NCBI GenBank assembly: GCA_005883695.1
Contig: VBBV01000094.1
Coordinates: 1-17,943 of the forward strand
Origin: Candidatus Bathyarchaeota archaeon
GTDB lineage: Archaea > Thermoproteota > Bathyarchaeia > 40CM-2-53-6
Length of the DNA: 17,943 nt
Direction of reading: 5' to 3'
Shown here: one piece after another, positions 7,698-15,800 of the stretch
How positions within the stretch are numbered: position 1 is the stretch's first letter
Layout of the letters: each line of letters opens with the position of its first letter
The notes under the pieces: model-generated
Told to the model about the DNA's origin: nothing
The model's database searches: none
What the model saw: only the letters and a program-made list of their open reading frames with translations
Program-made: the position numbers and the translations under genes

Positions 7698-8561
7698 CTA
7701 GGCGGGCGTTGTCAGTTCGAGCTTCTTCTCTTCTTTCAGAAAGCTAAGCAGTGCAGCGTTGACTTCGTCGGCGTGCGTCCAGGATATGCAGTGCGGCCCG
7801 CCCTTGACCACGACTAGCCGTGCTCCAGGGACCAGCTTGGCTGTCCGCTGTCCCGAGGCGGCGAAGGGAACGATCCGGTCTGAGTCACCGTGAATGACTA
7901 GAGTGGGCACCTGGACGCGATCTAGGTCTTTGCGGAAATCTTCAAGCCACGTTGGGACACAAGCCAGACTAGCGGTGGCCGAGGCTCCTGCGGCGATGTT
8001 CCAGCTGGACTGGACGACCTGTTCGCTGACCCTCGTGCCCAGGAACTGATCGGTATTGTAGAAGTTCTTGAAGAACTCGGTGAAGAATGCATAACGGTCC
8101 GCTTTGATTGCCGTCTTGATCCCCTCGAAGGCGCTACCGTCGACGCCTTCCGGATTGTCCGGTGCCTTCAGAAGATATGGTGGGACTGACGAGATGAATA
8201 CTGCTTTGCTAACGTCCTTTGATCCGTATTGTCCTATGAAGCGTGCAACTTCACCGCCTCCCATCGAGAAACCAATCAGCGCGAAATCACGCAGATCAAG
8301 GTGACTCACAAGTTTGTGAAGGTCTCTGGCGAACGTGTCATAGTTGTAGCCCACGGTCGGCTTGCTAGACTTACCGAAACCCCTACGGTCGTAGGTGATG
8401 ACACGGTAGCCAGCATCAAGAAGGACCGGTACCTGTTTCTCCCAGGAAGCACCGCTCAGCGGATAACCATGGATCAGTACGACCGGTTTACCCGAACCAT
8501 GATCCTCGTAATAGAGATCAATACCCCCAGAATTTTCCCGACCGACATTAACAATTGGCAT
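7698..8561 (-). CDS. Alpha/beta hydrolase, non-heme chloroperoxidase/arylesterase-like
   Basis: Cytosolic hydrolase of 287 residues. It shows the cofactor-free haloperoxidase pattern: VVLIHGYPLSGASWEKQVPVL with the oxyanion-hole segment HGYP at 31-34, YDRRGFGKSSKP at 58-68, nucleophile Ser99 in GFSMGGGE, acid Asp228 in HGDSDRIVPF, and base His257 in GGPHCISWTH. These enzymes hydrolyse esters and can make peracids with H2O2; the native substrate is unknown. The gene lies immediately upstream of a DyP peroxidase (70 bp gap), a pairing that suggests shared use in oxidative turnover of aromatic compounds, which is inference. The ATG start is clear. Divergent from the arginine decarboxylase gene across ~200 bp. 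Confidence 0.9.
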   Translation of the reverse strand: MPIVNVGRENSGGIDLYYEDHGSGKPVVLIHGYPLSGASWEKQVPVLLDAGYRVITYDRRGFGKSSKPTVGYNYDTFARDLHKLVSHLDLRDFALIGFSMGGGEVARFIGQYGSKDVSKAVFISSVPPYLLKAPDNPEGVDGSAFEGIKTAIKADRYAFFTEFFKNFYNTDQFLGTRVSEQVVQSSWNIAAGASATASLACVPTWLEDFRKDLDRVQVPTLVIHGDSDRIVPFAASGQRTAKLVPGARLVVVKGGPHCISWTHADEVNAALLSFLKEEKKLELTTPA

Positions 8562-8758
8562 TGGACTCGCATCTGAATTGTGTTAGTTCATATCACTATC
8601 GGTCAATCGGGACAAAATTCATTCAAGGAGATCTAAGGGGTTCTTTCTTCTAGAACTCTTCTAAGAAACGAAAGTATGCGAGTGACCTACTTCCTCTTTC
8701 AACCAGCTGGTTACTCAAGGTTAAACGCTACCCGTAAGTAGCTTCGTAACCCCAAACG
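8562..8758. promoter_or_regulatory. Divergent promoter region (hydrolase / arginine decarboxylase)
   Basis: Non-coding region between two divergent genes. AGTGATATGAAC (minus strand, 8586-8597) could serve the leftward hydrolase. GGTTAAACG at 8719-8727 could serve the rightward decarboxylase, 36 bp before its ATG. A pyrimidine-rich stretch with dyad character (CTTTC...GAAAG, containing TTCTAGAA) lies at 8644-8674. Confidence 0.35.
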
Positions 8759-9352
8759 ATGATTCCGAAATATTTCTTTCTAACCAAAGGCGTTGGAAAA
8801 CACAAGGAGAATTTGGCTTCTTTCGAGTTAGCTCTCCGGGATGCGGGGATTCAACACTGTAACCTCGTACCCGTGTCCAGCATAATTCCACCAGGCTGCA
8901 AGCTCATCCCGAAAGAGAAGGGCATCCCGATGCTGCATGCTGGCGAGATCACGTTTGTCGTGCTCGCGAGGAATTGTACGGATGAGCCGCATAGGCTGAT
9001 CGCGTCATCTATCGGGATCGCGATACCTTCTGAGGAGAATCATTACGGATATCTCTCGGAGCATCATTCCTTCGGACAATCAGAAGAGATTGCGGGAGAC
9101 TACTCCGAAGATCTTGCAGCTAGTATGTTGGCGACTACTATGGGTGTTGCTTTTGACCCGGCGACGGCCTGGGATGAGAGAAAGCAGCTTTTCATGTCCA
9201 GTGGGCTGATCATTAAGACAACTCAGGTGACGCAGTCTGCGACAGGGGACAAGAACGGGCTCTGGACCTCAGTGGTTGCAGCAGCAGTGTTTCTGCCCGC
9301 AACCGCCACTACGGTGCAGGACCTTTCTCCGTCAAGTGGGCCCGCGCTCTGA
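8759..9352 (+). CDS. pdaD: Pyruvoyl-dependent arginine decarboxylase
   Basis: Makes agmatine and CO2 from arginine, the first step of archaeal polyamine synthesis. The 197-residue proenzyme self-cleaves between Ser40 and Ser41 in [11 protein letters not shown], turning Ser41 into the pyruvoyl group and leaving beta and alpha chains. Other family signatures are [15 protein letters not shown] at the N-terminus, the ISSxIGIAIP-like stretch (here [20 protein letters not shown]), the Glu/His-rich active-site region and [17 protein letters not shown] near the end. It is about 20 residues longer than I expect because of a Ser/Thr/Pro-containing tail ([18 protein letters not shown]) with no obvious function. 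The ATG start matches the family N-terminus. The M20 peptidase gene follows 53 bp downstream. The identification is firm and supports an archaeal source. Confidence 0.95.
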   Translation: MIPKYFFLTKGVGKHKENLASFELALRDAGIQHCNLVPVSSIIPPGCKLIPKEKGIPMLHAGEITFVVLARNCTDEPHRLIASSIGIAIPSEENHYGYLSEHHSFGQSEEIAGDYSEDLAASMLATTMGVAFDPATAWDERKQLFMSSGLIIKTTQVTQSATGDKNGLWTSVVAAAVFLPATATTVQDLSPSSGPAL

Positions 9353-9405
9353 CAACGACCAAACTTTTGATATCTGGTTCTATCTCCTTATCCTGTTGAT
9401 TCCAT

Positions 9406-10797
9406 GTGTCTAAGACCCCGAGCGAGACCATCACTGAACGGAAAGACGAAATTTTCGACCAGATAGATGCCAGTAGTGGGAGGTTTGTAGAGCAACTCCA
9501 GGCCCTGTGCAGACAGCCGAGCGTTTCGGCGCAGAACCTTGGACTCAACGAGGCCGCTGAACTGGTTAGCAAATTTCTTAGAGAGACTGGCTTCACAGTG
9601 GAGCTGTTCTCCCAGAGCAAGGGTCCACCCGTAGTATTCGCTGAGCTTCCATCAAAGATCGGAAGAAAGGCGCTTGTCTTCTACAATCATTACGATGTTC
9701 AGCCTGTCGAACCTGTTGAGCTGTGGAAGAATCCTCCATTCTCGGCAACAGTGGAGGACGGCAGAGTCTATGCTAGAGGAGCCAGCGATAACAAGGGAAA
9801 CATCGTATCTCGATTAATGGCGATTGACGCGTTCTTGAAGGTGACTGGAGACGTTCCCTGCAATATCAAGTGGGTGATCGAGGGGGAGGAAGAGATTGGT
9901 AGCCCTCATTTCTCCGAGTTCATTACACGTTACAAGGAGCGGCTGACCGGCGATTCTGCGATTTGGGAGTTCGGAGGCCTCGACTACGAGGATCGCCCCT
10001 TGGTCACTCTAGGCTTGAAGGGAATACTCTATGTTGAGTTCAGAGTTCAAACCGCGCTGAAGGATTCGCATTCAGCTCGAGCGGCGGTTGTCGAGAATCC
10101 AGCCTGGCGCCTGGTCCGAATGCTCGACACTATCACGGACGAGGATGGAAGAATCATGGTAGAAGGCTGGTACGACGATGTTAAGCCGTTCACTCAAGAA
10201 GAGCTAGAGGTCATCCGAGCGATGCCGTTGGAAGAACACAGTATTCGGGACGAGCTAGGGGTCAAGAACTTCCTCTTCGGTCTGACAGGATTCGAGTTCA
10301 AGAAAGCCTTCTACGGAAACCCTACCGCGAACATCGCAGGAATATGGTCAGGATACACTGGCCCAGGACACAAGACAGTTCTTCCATCTGTTGCCCAGGC
10401 GAAGATGGACTTTCGCCTAGTGCCAAACCAGGACCCGGTAAAGCTGGCAGGGAAACTGAGGCAACACTTGGTCCGACACGGGTTTGCTGACGTTGAAGTG
10501 AGCCTTCAGGCAGAGAATCCTGCCGCGCGGACCCCTATCGACGCGGCGATCGCGAAGATTGCAGCTAAGACAGGGAGGGAAGTGTTTCACAAAGAGCCCG
10601 TAACCCTCGTGACCTCGGCAGCTTCGGGTCCCATGCACTATTACACAAACACACTAGGACTACCCACCGTGGCCATTGGTTGTAACCATGCCAAGAGCAA
10701 CACTCACGCCCCTAACGAGAACCAGAGGATTGACGTGTTCGTTCAAGGAAGCAAGTGGATAGCACGGGTCATCGAAGAATTCGCAAAACAAGCCTAA
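9406..10797 (+). CDS. M20 family dipeptidase (CNDP/PepV-like metallopeptidase)
   Basis: Cytosolic zinc aminopeptidase/dipeptidase of 463 residues. Metal and catalytic residues are visible: His95 and Asp97 in NHYDVQP, bridging Asp128 in ASDNKG, catalytic Glu162 and ligand Glu163 in EGEEEIGS, a Glu at 188 (IWEFGG) where many relatives carry Asp, and the C-terminal His in GCNHAKSNTHAPNEN. The insert from ~210 to 400 is the dimerisation/lid domain, with a His in KDSHSARAAVVENPAW, characteristic of the dimeric dipeptidase branch. Length agrees with the family (450-470). The GTG start gives MSKTPSETI and no in-frame ATG is better. It may be cotranscribed with the arginine decarboxylase (53 bp apart), although a TATA-like TTTTGATATC at 9364-9373 suggests its own promoter. 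Confidence 0.92.
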   Translation: MSKTPSETITERKDEIFDQIDASSGRFVEQLQALCRQPSVSAQNLGLNEAAELVSKFLRETGFTVELFSQSKGPPVVFAELPSKIGRKALVFYNHYDVQPVEPVELWKNPPFSATVEDGRVYARGASDNKGNIVSRLMAIDAFLKVTGDVPCNIKWVIEGEEEIGSPHFSEFITRYKERLTGDSAIWEFGGLDYEDRPLVTLGLKGILYVEFRVQTALKDSHSARAAVVENPAWRLVRMLDTITDEDGRIMVEGWYDDVKPFTQEELEVIRAMPLEEHSIRDELGVKNFLFGLTGFEFKKAFYGNPTANIAGIWSGYTGPGHKTVLPSVAQAKMDFRLVPNQDPVKLAGKLRQHLVRHGFADVEVSLQAENPAARTPIDAAIAKIAAKTGREVFHKEPVTLVTSAASGPMHYYTNTLGLPTVAIGCNHAKSNTHAPNENQRIDVFVQGSKWIARVIEEFAKQA

Positions 10798-10857
10798 AAG
10801 ATGATCGAGCCAAGCGGCGACCGTTCGTTCGCTCTCACAGACGCCTAGCAGCATGCT

Positions 10858-10893
10858 CGGGGTGTGGGAGATGGGTAATCCTCTCCGGCCCCG
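10858..10893 (+). other. Two-part RNA hairpin in intergenic region
   Basis: CGGGG (10858-10862) can pair with CCCCG (10889-10893), and GGAGA (10867-10871) with TCTCC (10882-10886). Together they form an interrupted 10-bp stem with a 10-nt loop. It sits between the M20 peptidase stop and the next gene, immediately before an A-rich TATA-like patch. It has no downstream T-run in the + direction, so terminator function is uncertain. Confidence 0.4.
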
Positions 10894-10896
10894 CAA

Positions 10897-10907
10897 CGAA
10901 AATAAGG
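10897..10907 (+). promoter_or_regulatory. TATA-like box before the exported protein gene
   Basis: CGAAAATAAGG lies about 22 bp before CTG 10924 and about 94 bp before the first ATG (10996). Its position supports a start at or near 10924 rather than at 10996. Confidence 0.35.
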
Positions 10908-10923
10908 GGGCCCAAACTCTAAG

Positions 10924-11607
10924 CTGTCGGAGGAAGGCTCGTTTAGAGTCTCTAAGACTCTCTACGTTTGCTTCGCAATTGCCACTATTGTAGCGATGGC
11001 TATCTCGCTGGCATACCCAGCATGGTTGCTTTCACACCTAACAGCAAGCCCCTACAACACGGTATCATATTCCAATCCCGCCGTGGGGCTTCGCCTAGAC
11101 CTTTCCGTAAATTCGACCTCTTTCAACCCCGGAGACGATATTGCAATAACAATAAACGAACATAACCTACGTCTACTCCCGAACGAGGTACGGGCCGCTT
11201 CGGACTGGAAGCTTCAGGGCTTGAGCCTAGGACCCTGTGGAACTGTGAATCGCCCCATCGGCTTCGCCGTATTCCATGGGAACTACACGAAAGACGACAT
11301 ATCTGCCGGACACCCTTTACAATTGTACAAACCAGGAACCTACTTTTGTCCCATGATACTTTCAGGAATTAACTCGTACATATTCGACCCTGCGAGCAAT
11401 CTCGCTAACGTTATGGGAACTTGCACTCCAAACCCTTGTTTCAAGTTGCCGATAGAGGATCAGAGTGAAGTCGCCGGATCATGGGGCGAGACCATATTGC
11501 CGTTCCTTGGTCAGGCAACTTTCCATCAGTTCTCACCAGGTGTGTACACGGTAGCAGGAGGGGATGAATGGGGAGACATCCTCCTTCTCAACTTCACAGT
11601 ATTCTAA
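10924..11607 (+). CDS. Membrane-anchored or exported protein, unknown function, probable CTG start
   Basis: I do not recognise the family. Reading from ATG 10996 gives 203 residues beginning halfway through a hydrophobic segment. The frame is open back to 10906, and from CTG 10924 the product is 227 residues with the pattern expected of an anchor: a polar head (SEEGSFRVSK), then a hydrophobic span at roughly 12-37 (TLYVCFAIATIVAMAISLAY). The remainder is a polar, beta-rich extracellular domain with Cys residues in GPCG, YFCP and GTCTPNPC that could form disulfides, a few N-x-S/T sites, and an end in GDILLLNFTVF. A GxYFCP/PGVYTVAGGDEWGD pattern recalls cupredoxin- or Ig-like sandwiches, but no copper site can be assigned. 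No ATG, GTG or TTG exists upstream in frame, making this the third gene here with that problem. Confidence 0.6.
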   Translation: MSEEGSFRVSKTLYVCFAIATIVAMAISLAYPAWLLSHLTASPYNTVSYSNPAVGLRLDLSVNSTSFNPGDDIAITINEHNLRLLPNEVRAASDWKLQGLSLGPCGTVNRPIGFAVFHGNYTKDDISAGHPLQLYKPGTYFCPMILSGINSYIFDPASNLANVMGTCTPNPCFKLPIEDQSEVAGSWGETILPFLGQATFHQFSPGVYTVAGGDEWGDILLLNFTVF

Positions 11608-11716
11608 CCCGGGCAAAACTCAAACGAAGCTACCTCATCTCGACGACCCTGGTTGGGTGCGGCTTGAATTTCTTCCGAAGTGATAGTCGCTAGCAAGTGC
11701 CTGGTCACTGCAAGCG

Positions 11717-11725
11717 TTTATTCTA
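11717..11725 (+). promoter_or_regulatory. TATA-like box for small membrane protein
   Basis: TTTATTCTA is centred 32 bp before the TTG start at 11753. No Shine-Dalgarno sequence is seen, consistent with a nearly leaderless message. Confidence 0.4.
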
Positions 11726-11752
11726 AGCGAGCCCGTGTGTCCATAGGGGCTT

Positions 11753-12214
11753 TTGGCCTCGTCAACTCTTCTTGGCGCGGCCGTCGCTGGTCTAGTAAGC
11801 ACCGTTTTCATGACCCTGTTCGAGTTCCCTTTCTGGAAAAAATGGGGAATGAACGGTGTGGCTGAGTGGCAAACCAACTGGGTAATCATCTCTAAGCTCA
11901 CCGGCGGAACCTCGAACCGAATCCAGGAGCCAAGAATCTCTTGGACTATTAGCCTTCATTTGTGGCATGGAACTGCGGCTGGTATCGTCTTCGGACTTCT
12001 ACCCGTTTTGATGTTGCTACCAGCCGGGAACTTCTCGGTTCTTCTCGATGCCGTTATCTATAGTGTTGCACTCTGGATCATCTTCATGGTTGCACCTAGA
12101 AGAGCGTTCGAATCAGCAGGCGGTAGGCGAATTTCAGTTCGTAGTTTGTCGGTCGCCTTAGCGTCCCACTTTGTCTACGGAATCCTCTTAGGACTCCTGG
12201 TACCTCTTGCCTAG
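11753..12214 (+). CDS. Four-helix membrane protein, unknown function
   Basis: Integral membrane protein of 153 residues, not assigned to a family with confidence. Predicted membrane segments are about 5-25, 72-90, 95-114 and 131-151, with a polar loop at 28-66 rich in Trp (FWKKWGMNGVAEWQTNW). Two His-containing helix starts look related: LHLWHGTAAGIVFG (68-81) and SHFVYGILLGLL (138-149). Such H-x(3)-G-x(3)-G patterns occur in DUF6789/YagU-like membrane proteins, so a relationship is possible but unproven. The start is TTG 11753: the in-frame stop TAG lies three codons upstream, so no longer start is possible. It is in a run of three small membrane-associated genes on the + strand. Confidence 0.75.
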   Translation: MASSTLLGAAVAGLVSTVFMTLFEFPFWKKWGMNGVAEWQTNWVIISKLTGGTSNRIQEPRISWTISLHLWHGTAAGIVFGLLPVLMLLPAGNFSVLLDAVIYSVALWIIFMVAPRRAFESAGGRRISVRSLSVALASHFVYGILLGLLVPLA

Positions 12215-12327
12215 GACTGGACTGCGTTAAGTTCTGACATGATGCATGAGGGAGTTGGCTCAATTGTCCTTGGAGCTAGGCTTGGGGCGCTAAACTGATA
12301 TTCTGATCGTTCAAACAATGTGATGAG

Positions 12328-12645
12328 TTGACTGCGTCTCCGAGCCCGCCACTGTGCCCTGATTGCAACTCGAAACTAGTTAGCCACTATGGCACCAGAG
12401 GATGGGCATGCGATCGCTGCGGCTACTCCACCGAACCAGCAGGCAACTCGTTGGAACTCCAAAGACAGCCAAGCGGTCTCTGGTATCTTCTTCCAGTCTT
12501 CTTCTGGATCATAGGCGGTCTCATCTCTTACGTAGCTCTCCAAGAGAGGGACCGGTCGATGACTAACAGGTCCCTCTTCATTGGATTCATGTTCACCCTA
12601 GCAGGAGTTCTCTTCCTCGCGGTCATATCGACATCTCTCCGATGA
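12328..12645 (+). CDS. Zinc-ribbon membrane protein
   Basis: Protein of 105 residues with an N-terminal cytosolic zinc ribbon and two membrane helices. The ribbon uses Cys10 and Cys13 (CPDC) and Cys28 and Cys31 (CDRCGY), the usual CxxC-14-CxxC rubredoxin-like knuckles. Hydrophobic spans are about 51-71 and 83-102, separated by a short charged loop (QERDRSMTNRS). The zinc ribbon may bind a protein or nucleic acid at the membrane; no specific role is known. TTG at 12328 is the only plausible start after an in-frame TGA at 12304. GTGAT at 12320-12324 matches the archaeal anti-Shine-Dalgarno core and sits 3 nt upstream, which makes this one of the few genes here with an apparent RBS. Confidence 0.75.
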   Translation: MTASPSPPLCPDCNSKLVSHYGTRGWACDRCGYSTEPAGNSLELQRQPSGLWYLLPVFFWIIGGLISYVALQERDRSMTNRSLFIGFMFTLAGVLFLAVISTSLR

Positions 12646-12673
12646 AGAACTCGTTTCGGTTCGTCCTCGAGAT

Positions 12674-12840
12674 TCACGTTGGCGCTTTGCATTTTCTGCT
12701 CAAGCTTTCTTCAGCGACCCCATTCTGGTAGGGTTTGAATTTTCCTGTTTGTGGGACCCCATAGTCGCGTAGTTTCTTGCGTACCCTTTTTTGCAAAGCG
12801 CATCATTACGTAGCAGGCTTCTTGGTGGTTTGCCTCGAAG
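12674..12840 (-). pseudogene. Remnant of an NTF2/SnoaL-like gene (3' fragment, frameshifted)
   Basis: The minus strand encodes EACYVMMRFAKKG in one frame and VRKKLRDYGVPQTGK in the next, ending at a TGA (12674-12676). These line up with AGCIMLHFAKNG and CKELRDYWVLQTGK of the intact gene at 16799-17221. At nucleotide level the stretch at about 12740-12818 aligns with 16850-16930; the block TAGTCGCGTAGTT is identical and roughly three quarters of positions agree by eye. The frameshift falls at a run of six T (12787-12792). The upstream two thirds of the gene are missing: similarity stops where the giant surface-protein gene ends (its TAG is at 12848-12850). It is a dead fragment in the same orientation as the intact copy. 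Confidence 0.75.
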
Positions 12841-12847
12841 GTTGGAT

Positions 12848-15800
12848 CTAGGTTACCGTTAAGACCACTGTGACTGTATGGGTTAGACTCCCGCTCGCCG
12901 CGGTTATCGTGATCGTATACGTGCCAGGTGGGGTCTTGTGTAACGTGCGAACAGTTAGTGTGGATGTTCCGGATCCTCCTGAGCTCAACGAGACGCTGTT
13001 GGAACTGAAGCTGAGCCGGGGCCCGCTGGGCGTGCAGACTGCAGAGAGAGATACCGTGCCAGCGAACCCGGCCATACTGGCTATGCTGACCGTAACGGTC
13101 CCGCTGGTGCCGGCAGCTAGGCTGAGAGATGATGGGTTCACAGCGAGAGTAAAGTCTTGAACATTGACGGTGATTGTGACTGAACGAGTGGATGAGCCGC
13201 TGGTCCCAGTGACGATTACCGTGTATGTTCCTACCTTGGTGGAGTTGATGGTGAGAGTTGAGGAGCCTGATCCTCCGGGGCTCAAGCTGATGCTGGCCGG
13301 GCTGATGGAGGCGGTTAGGCCAGTAGGGGTCACTGATATGGAGAAATTGATCATGCCCGCGAAACCGGCAACGCTCAGGACTGTTACGGACGAGGTGCCG
13401 GAGGTGCCCGCCTGAATGTTTACGGTGGTTGGGCTAGCGGAGATTGTGAAGCCTCCAACTTCGACCGTTATCGTTGCGGTGTGAGACAAAGAACCGCTAG
13501 AGGCTGTAACTGTAACAGTATAGGTGTTCTGGGTCGACGAGGTGAACGTGCAGGTGGAGTTAGCGGAGCTTCCGGACGAAAGGAAGACGCTTGTCGGATT
13601 GCAAGATACGGTTAGTCCGGTGGACGGAGTGACTGTTTCTGTGAGGTTTACGTTACCTGAGAAGTTTCCTAAGCTTGTTAGGTGGATGGTTGATGAGGCG
13701 CTAGAGCCTGATTGGAAGCCCACCGTGGACGGGTTGGCTGCGACACTGAATCCGGATGATGCGACCACGCTGACATTGATGATGACCTGGTGGGATAGCG
13801 AGCCAGTTGTCCCGGTGATCGTGACGGTGTAGGTCCCTACTGTGCTTGAGCTGACGGTTAGGGTTGAGGTGCCTGTGCCTCCGGATGTGAGGGTTATGCT
13901 GGTTGGGCTCAGGGAAGCGGTTATGCCTGAGGGAGAGACTGAGGTTGCAAGGTTGACTGTTCCTGTGAAGCCGTTGAGGCTTGTCACGGTTACGGATGAT
14001 TGCGTGGCCGAGCCTGCAGTGACCGTGAGGCTTGATTGGGCAGAAACCATGAAGTCGGTTACTCTTACTGTTACCTGGACGGTTTGAGATGTTGAACCGC
14101 TAGTGGCCACGATTGTCACTGTGTATGTGCCGCTTGTGGTGGAGCTCGCTGTCAGCGTTGATGTTCCTGTTCCGCCACTGGTTAGGGTGACGCTGGAAGG
14201 ACTCAGGGATGAAGTCAGACCTGAGGGGGAGACGTTTGTTGAGAGGGAGACAGTTCCTGAGAAACCGTTCAGACTCGTCAGGGTGATTGTGGAGATGGCG
14301 GAGGAACCTGCTTGAGTTGTGACCGTGGTAGGATTGGCGGAGACGCTGAAGCTGGACGGGTTAGATGGACGGACGCTAGTAAACTTGATTGTAGAGGGTG
14401 AGGAGGTTCCCGTGGCATACAACAGGTCAATTGTTGGACTGGTGCCTGTTGGCCTGAGGCTCAGTACCTGATCACTAGCTGAGGAGTCGAGATAGTTGAC
14501 GGTCGGGTTCCAGACCCCGCCGGCAGGCAGCCGGACATAGCCGAGGGGTCCGCTTCCACCGTCGGTGTTGACGTTCATGAGAAAGAGGTAGTAGTCGCCA
14601 GTGGTGATGTGGACGGCTATTCCTGCCCAGCCTCGGTTGGTCACTGCGAGTGAGGGCGTGTCGATGTGAGTCTTCACGTCTTGAGAGTTCAATGTGAACA
14701 CCCCATAACTCAGAGTTCCGGTTATGCCGTAAGCGACGACTACGAGTGAGCGGACAGGGTCCCAGGCGAGGCCGACAGGATCATCATCTGCGTCAGAGCA
14801 ATTGGTTTCATAGGTGAGGTTCTGGGATCCCCAGGACCAGCCGGACCCATTCCAGGTTGCCTTGTTGAGGGCTATAGTCTCAGGAGGTCCGGTGAACCTG
14901 TTGGCCATGAGGTAGACATTGTTGTTGTCCGGTCTCTCGATCATGTTCGGGACAAACCATGTGATGCTGACCGAGTCCAGTAATGCTATGTCAGGAGTTG
15001 ATGAAGAGCCTGCAAGATTAGTCCAGCCTGTTGAGGAATCCCATCTGAGACTTTTGACCATAGTCCGAGTGGAGTTCTGCCAGGCCCAAGCTGCCAGAAT
15101 GTCCCCGTTGTGGAGGAGAACAGCTGTAGGATATCCAGCTAGACCGGACGAGTCGAGGGTCTTGGGCGTTCCGATGGTGAATCCTGTAATATTGTTCTGA
15201 GAATCTCGCTGGATCACTACTGGAATGTCGCTAATCATTCCGGCACCCGAACCACCTTCGACAATGAGTCGGAGCGACGTCAGAGACATGAGCACCGCGG
15301 CCGGCCTCGCATAGGCAGACGCGGGGGTCGATGATTTCACAGGAACAGACCAGCCTCCTAGCATCGGGTCAGAATCATCATAAGCCAGCCCGATCCTTCC
15401 CGAACTGTCAGTATAGACGGCGATCATCTTACCTGCAGAATCCTGGATCAGCTTTGCGCCGCCGGCCGTGGCCAATGATGATGGTCCGGGTGCAGCATCG
15501 GAGGCGACGATTATGGACGTGGGCGGTGTCCCAGTGACCGTGACTGTGGTCGAGGCCGCCCCAGTCGCTCCTTTGGAGTCTGTGACAGAAAGTGTCGCGG
15601 TATAACTGCCTGAGGTAGTGTATGTGTGGGTTGCAGGGTTGCCTGTGCCTGTCGCTCCGTCACCGAAGGTCCACGAAAAGGTGTAGGGTGAGGTTCCGCC
15701 GGAAGCTGTTCCTGTGAAAGTTACGACTTGCCCGGTCGCAGGGGAGGTGGGAGTGAAACTGATGCCGACGTTTAGTCCCGATTGGTGGATTCTCCAACCG

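Noticed and set aside
12239..12298. Small ORF of 19 residues beginning MMHEGVGS
   Set aside because: Very short, with no clear promoter or RBS and no similarity I recognise; expected by chance.
12870..14315. Chain of long plus-strand ORFs opposite the repeat region of the giant gene
   Set aside because: They mirror the five Ig-like repeats and their products are low-complexity Val/Pro/Glu strings caused by antisense Ser/Thr/Val codons. The minus-strand frame has real domain structure.
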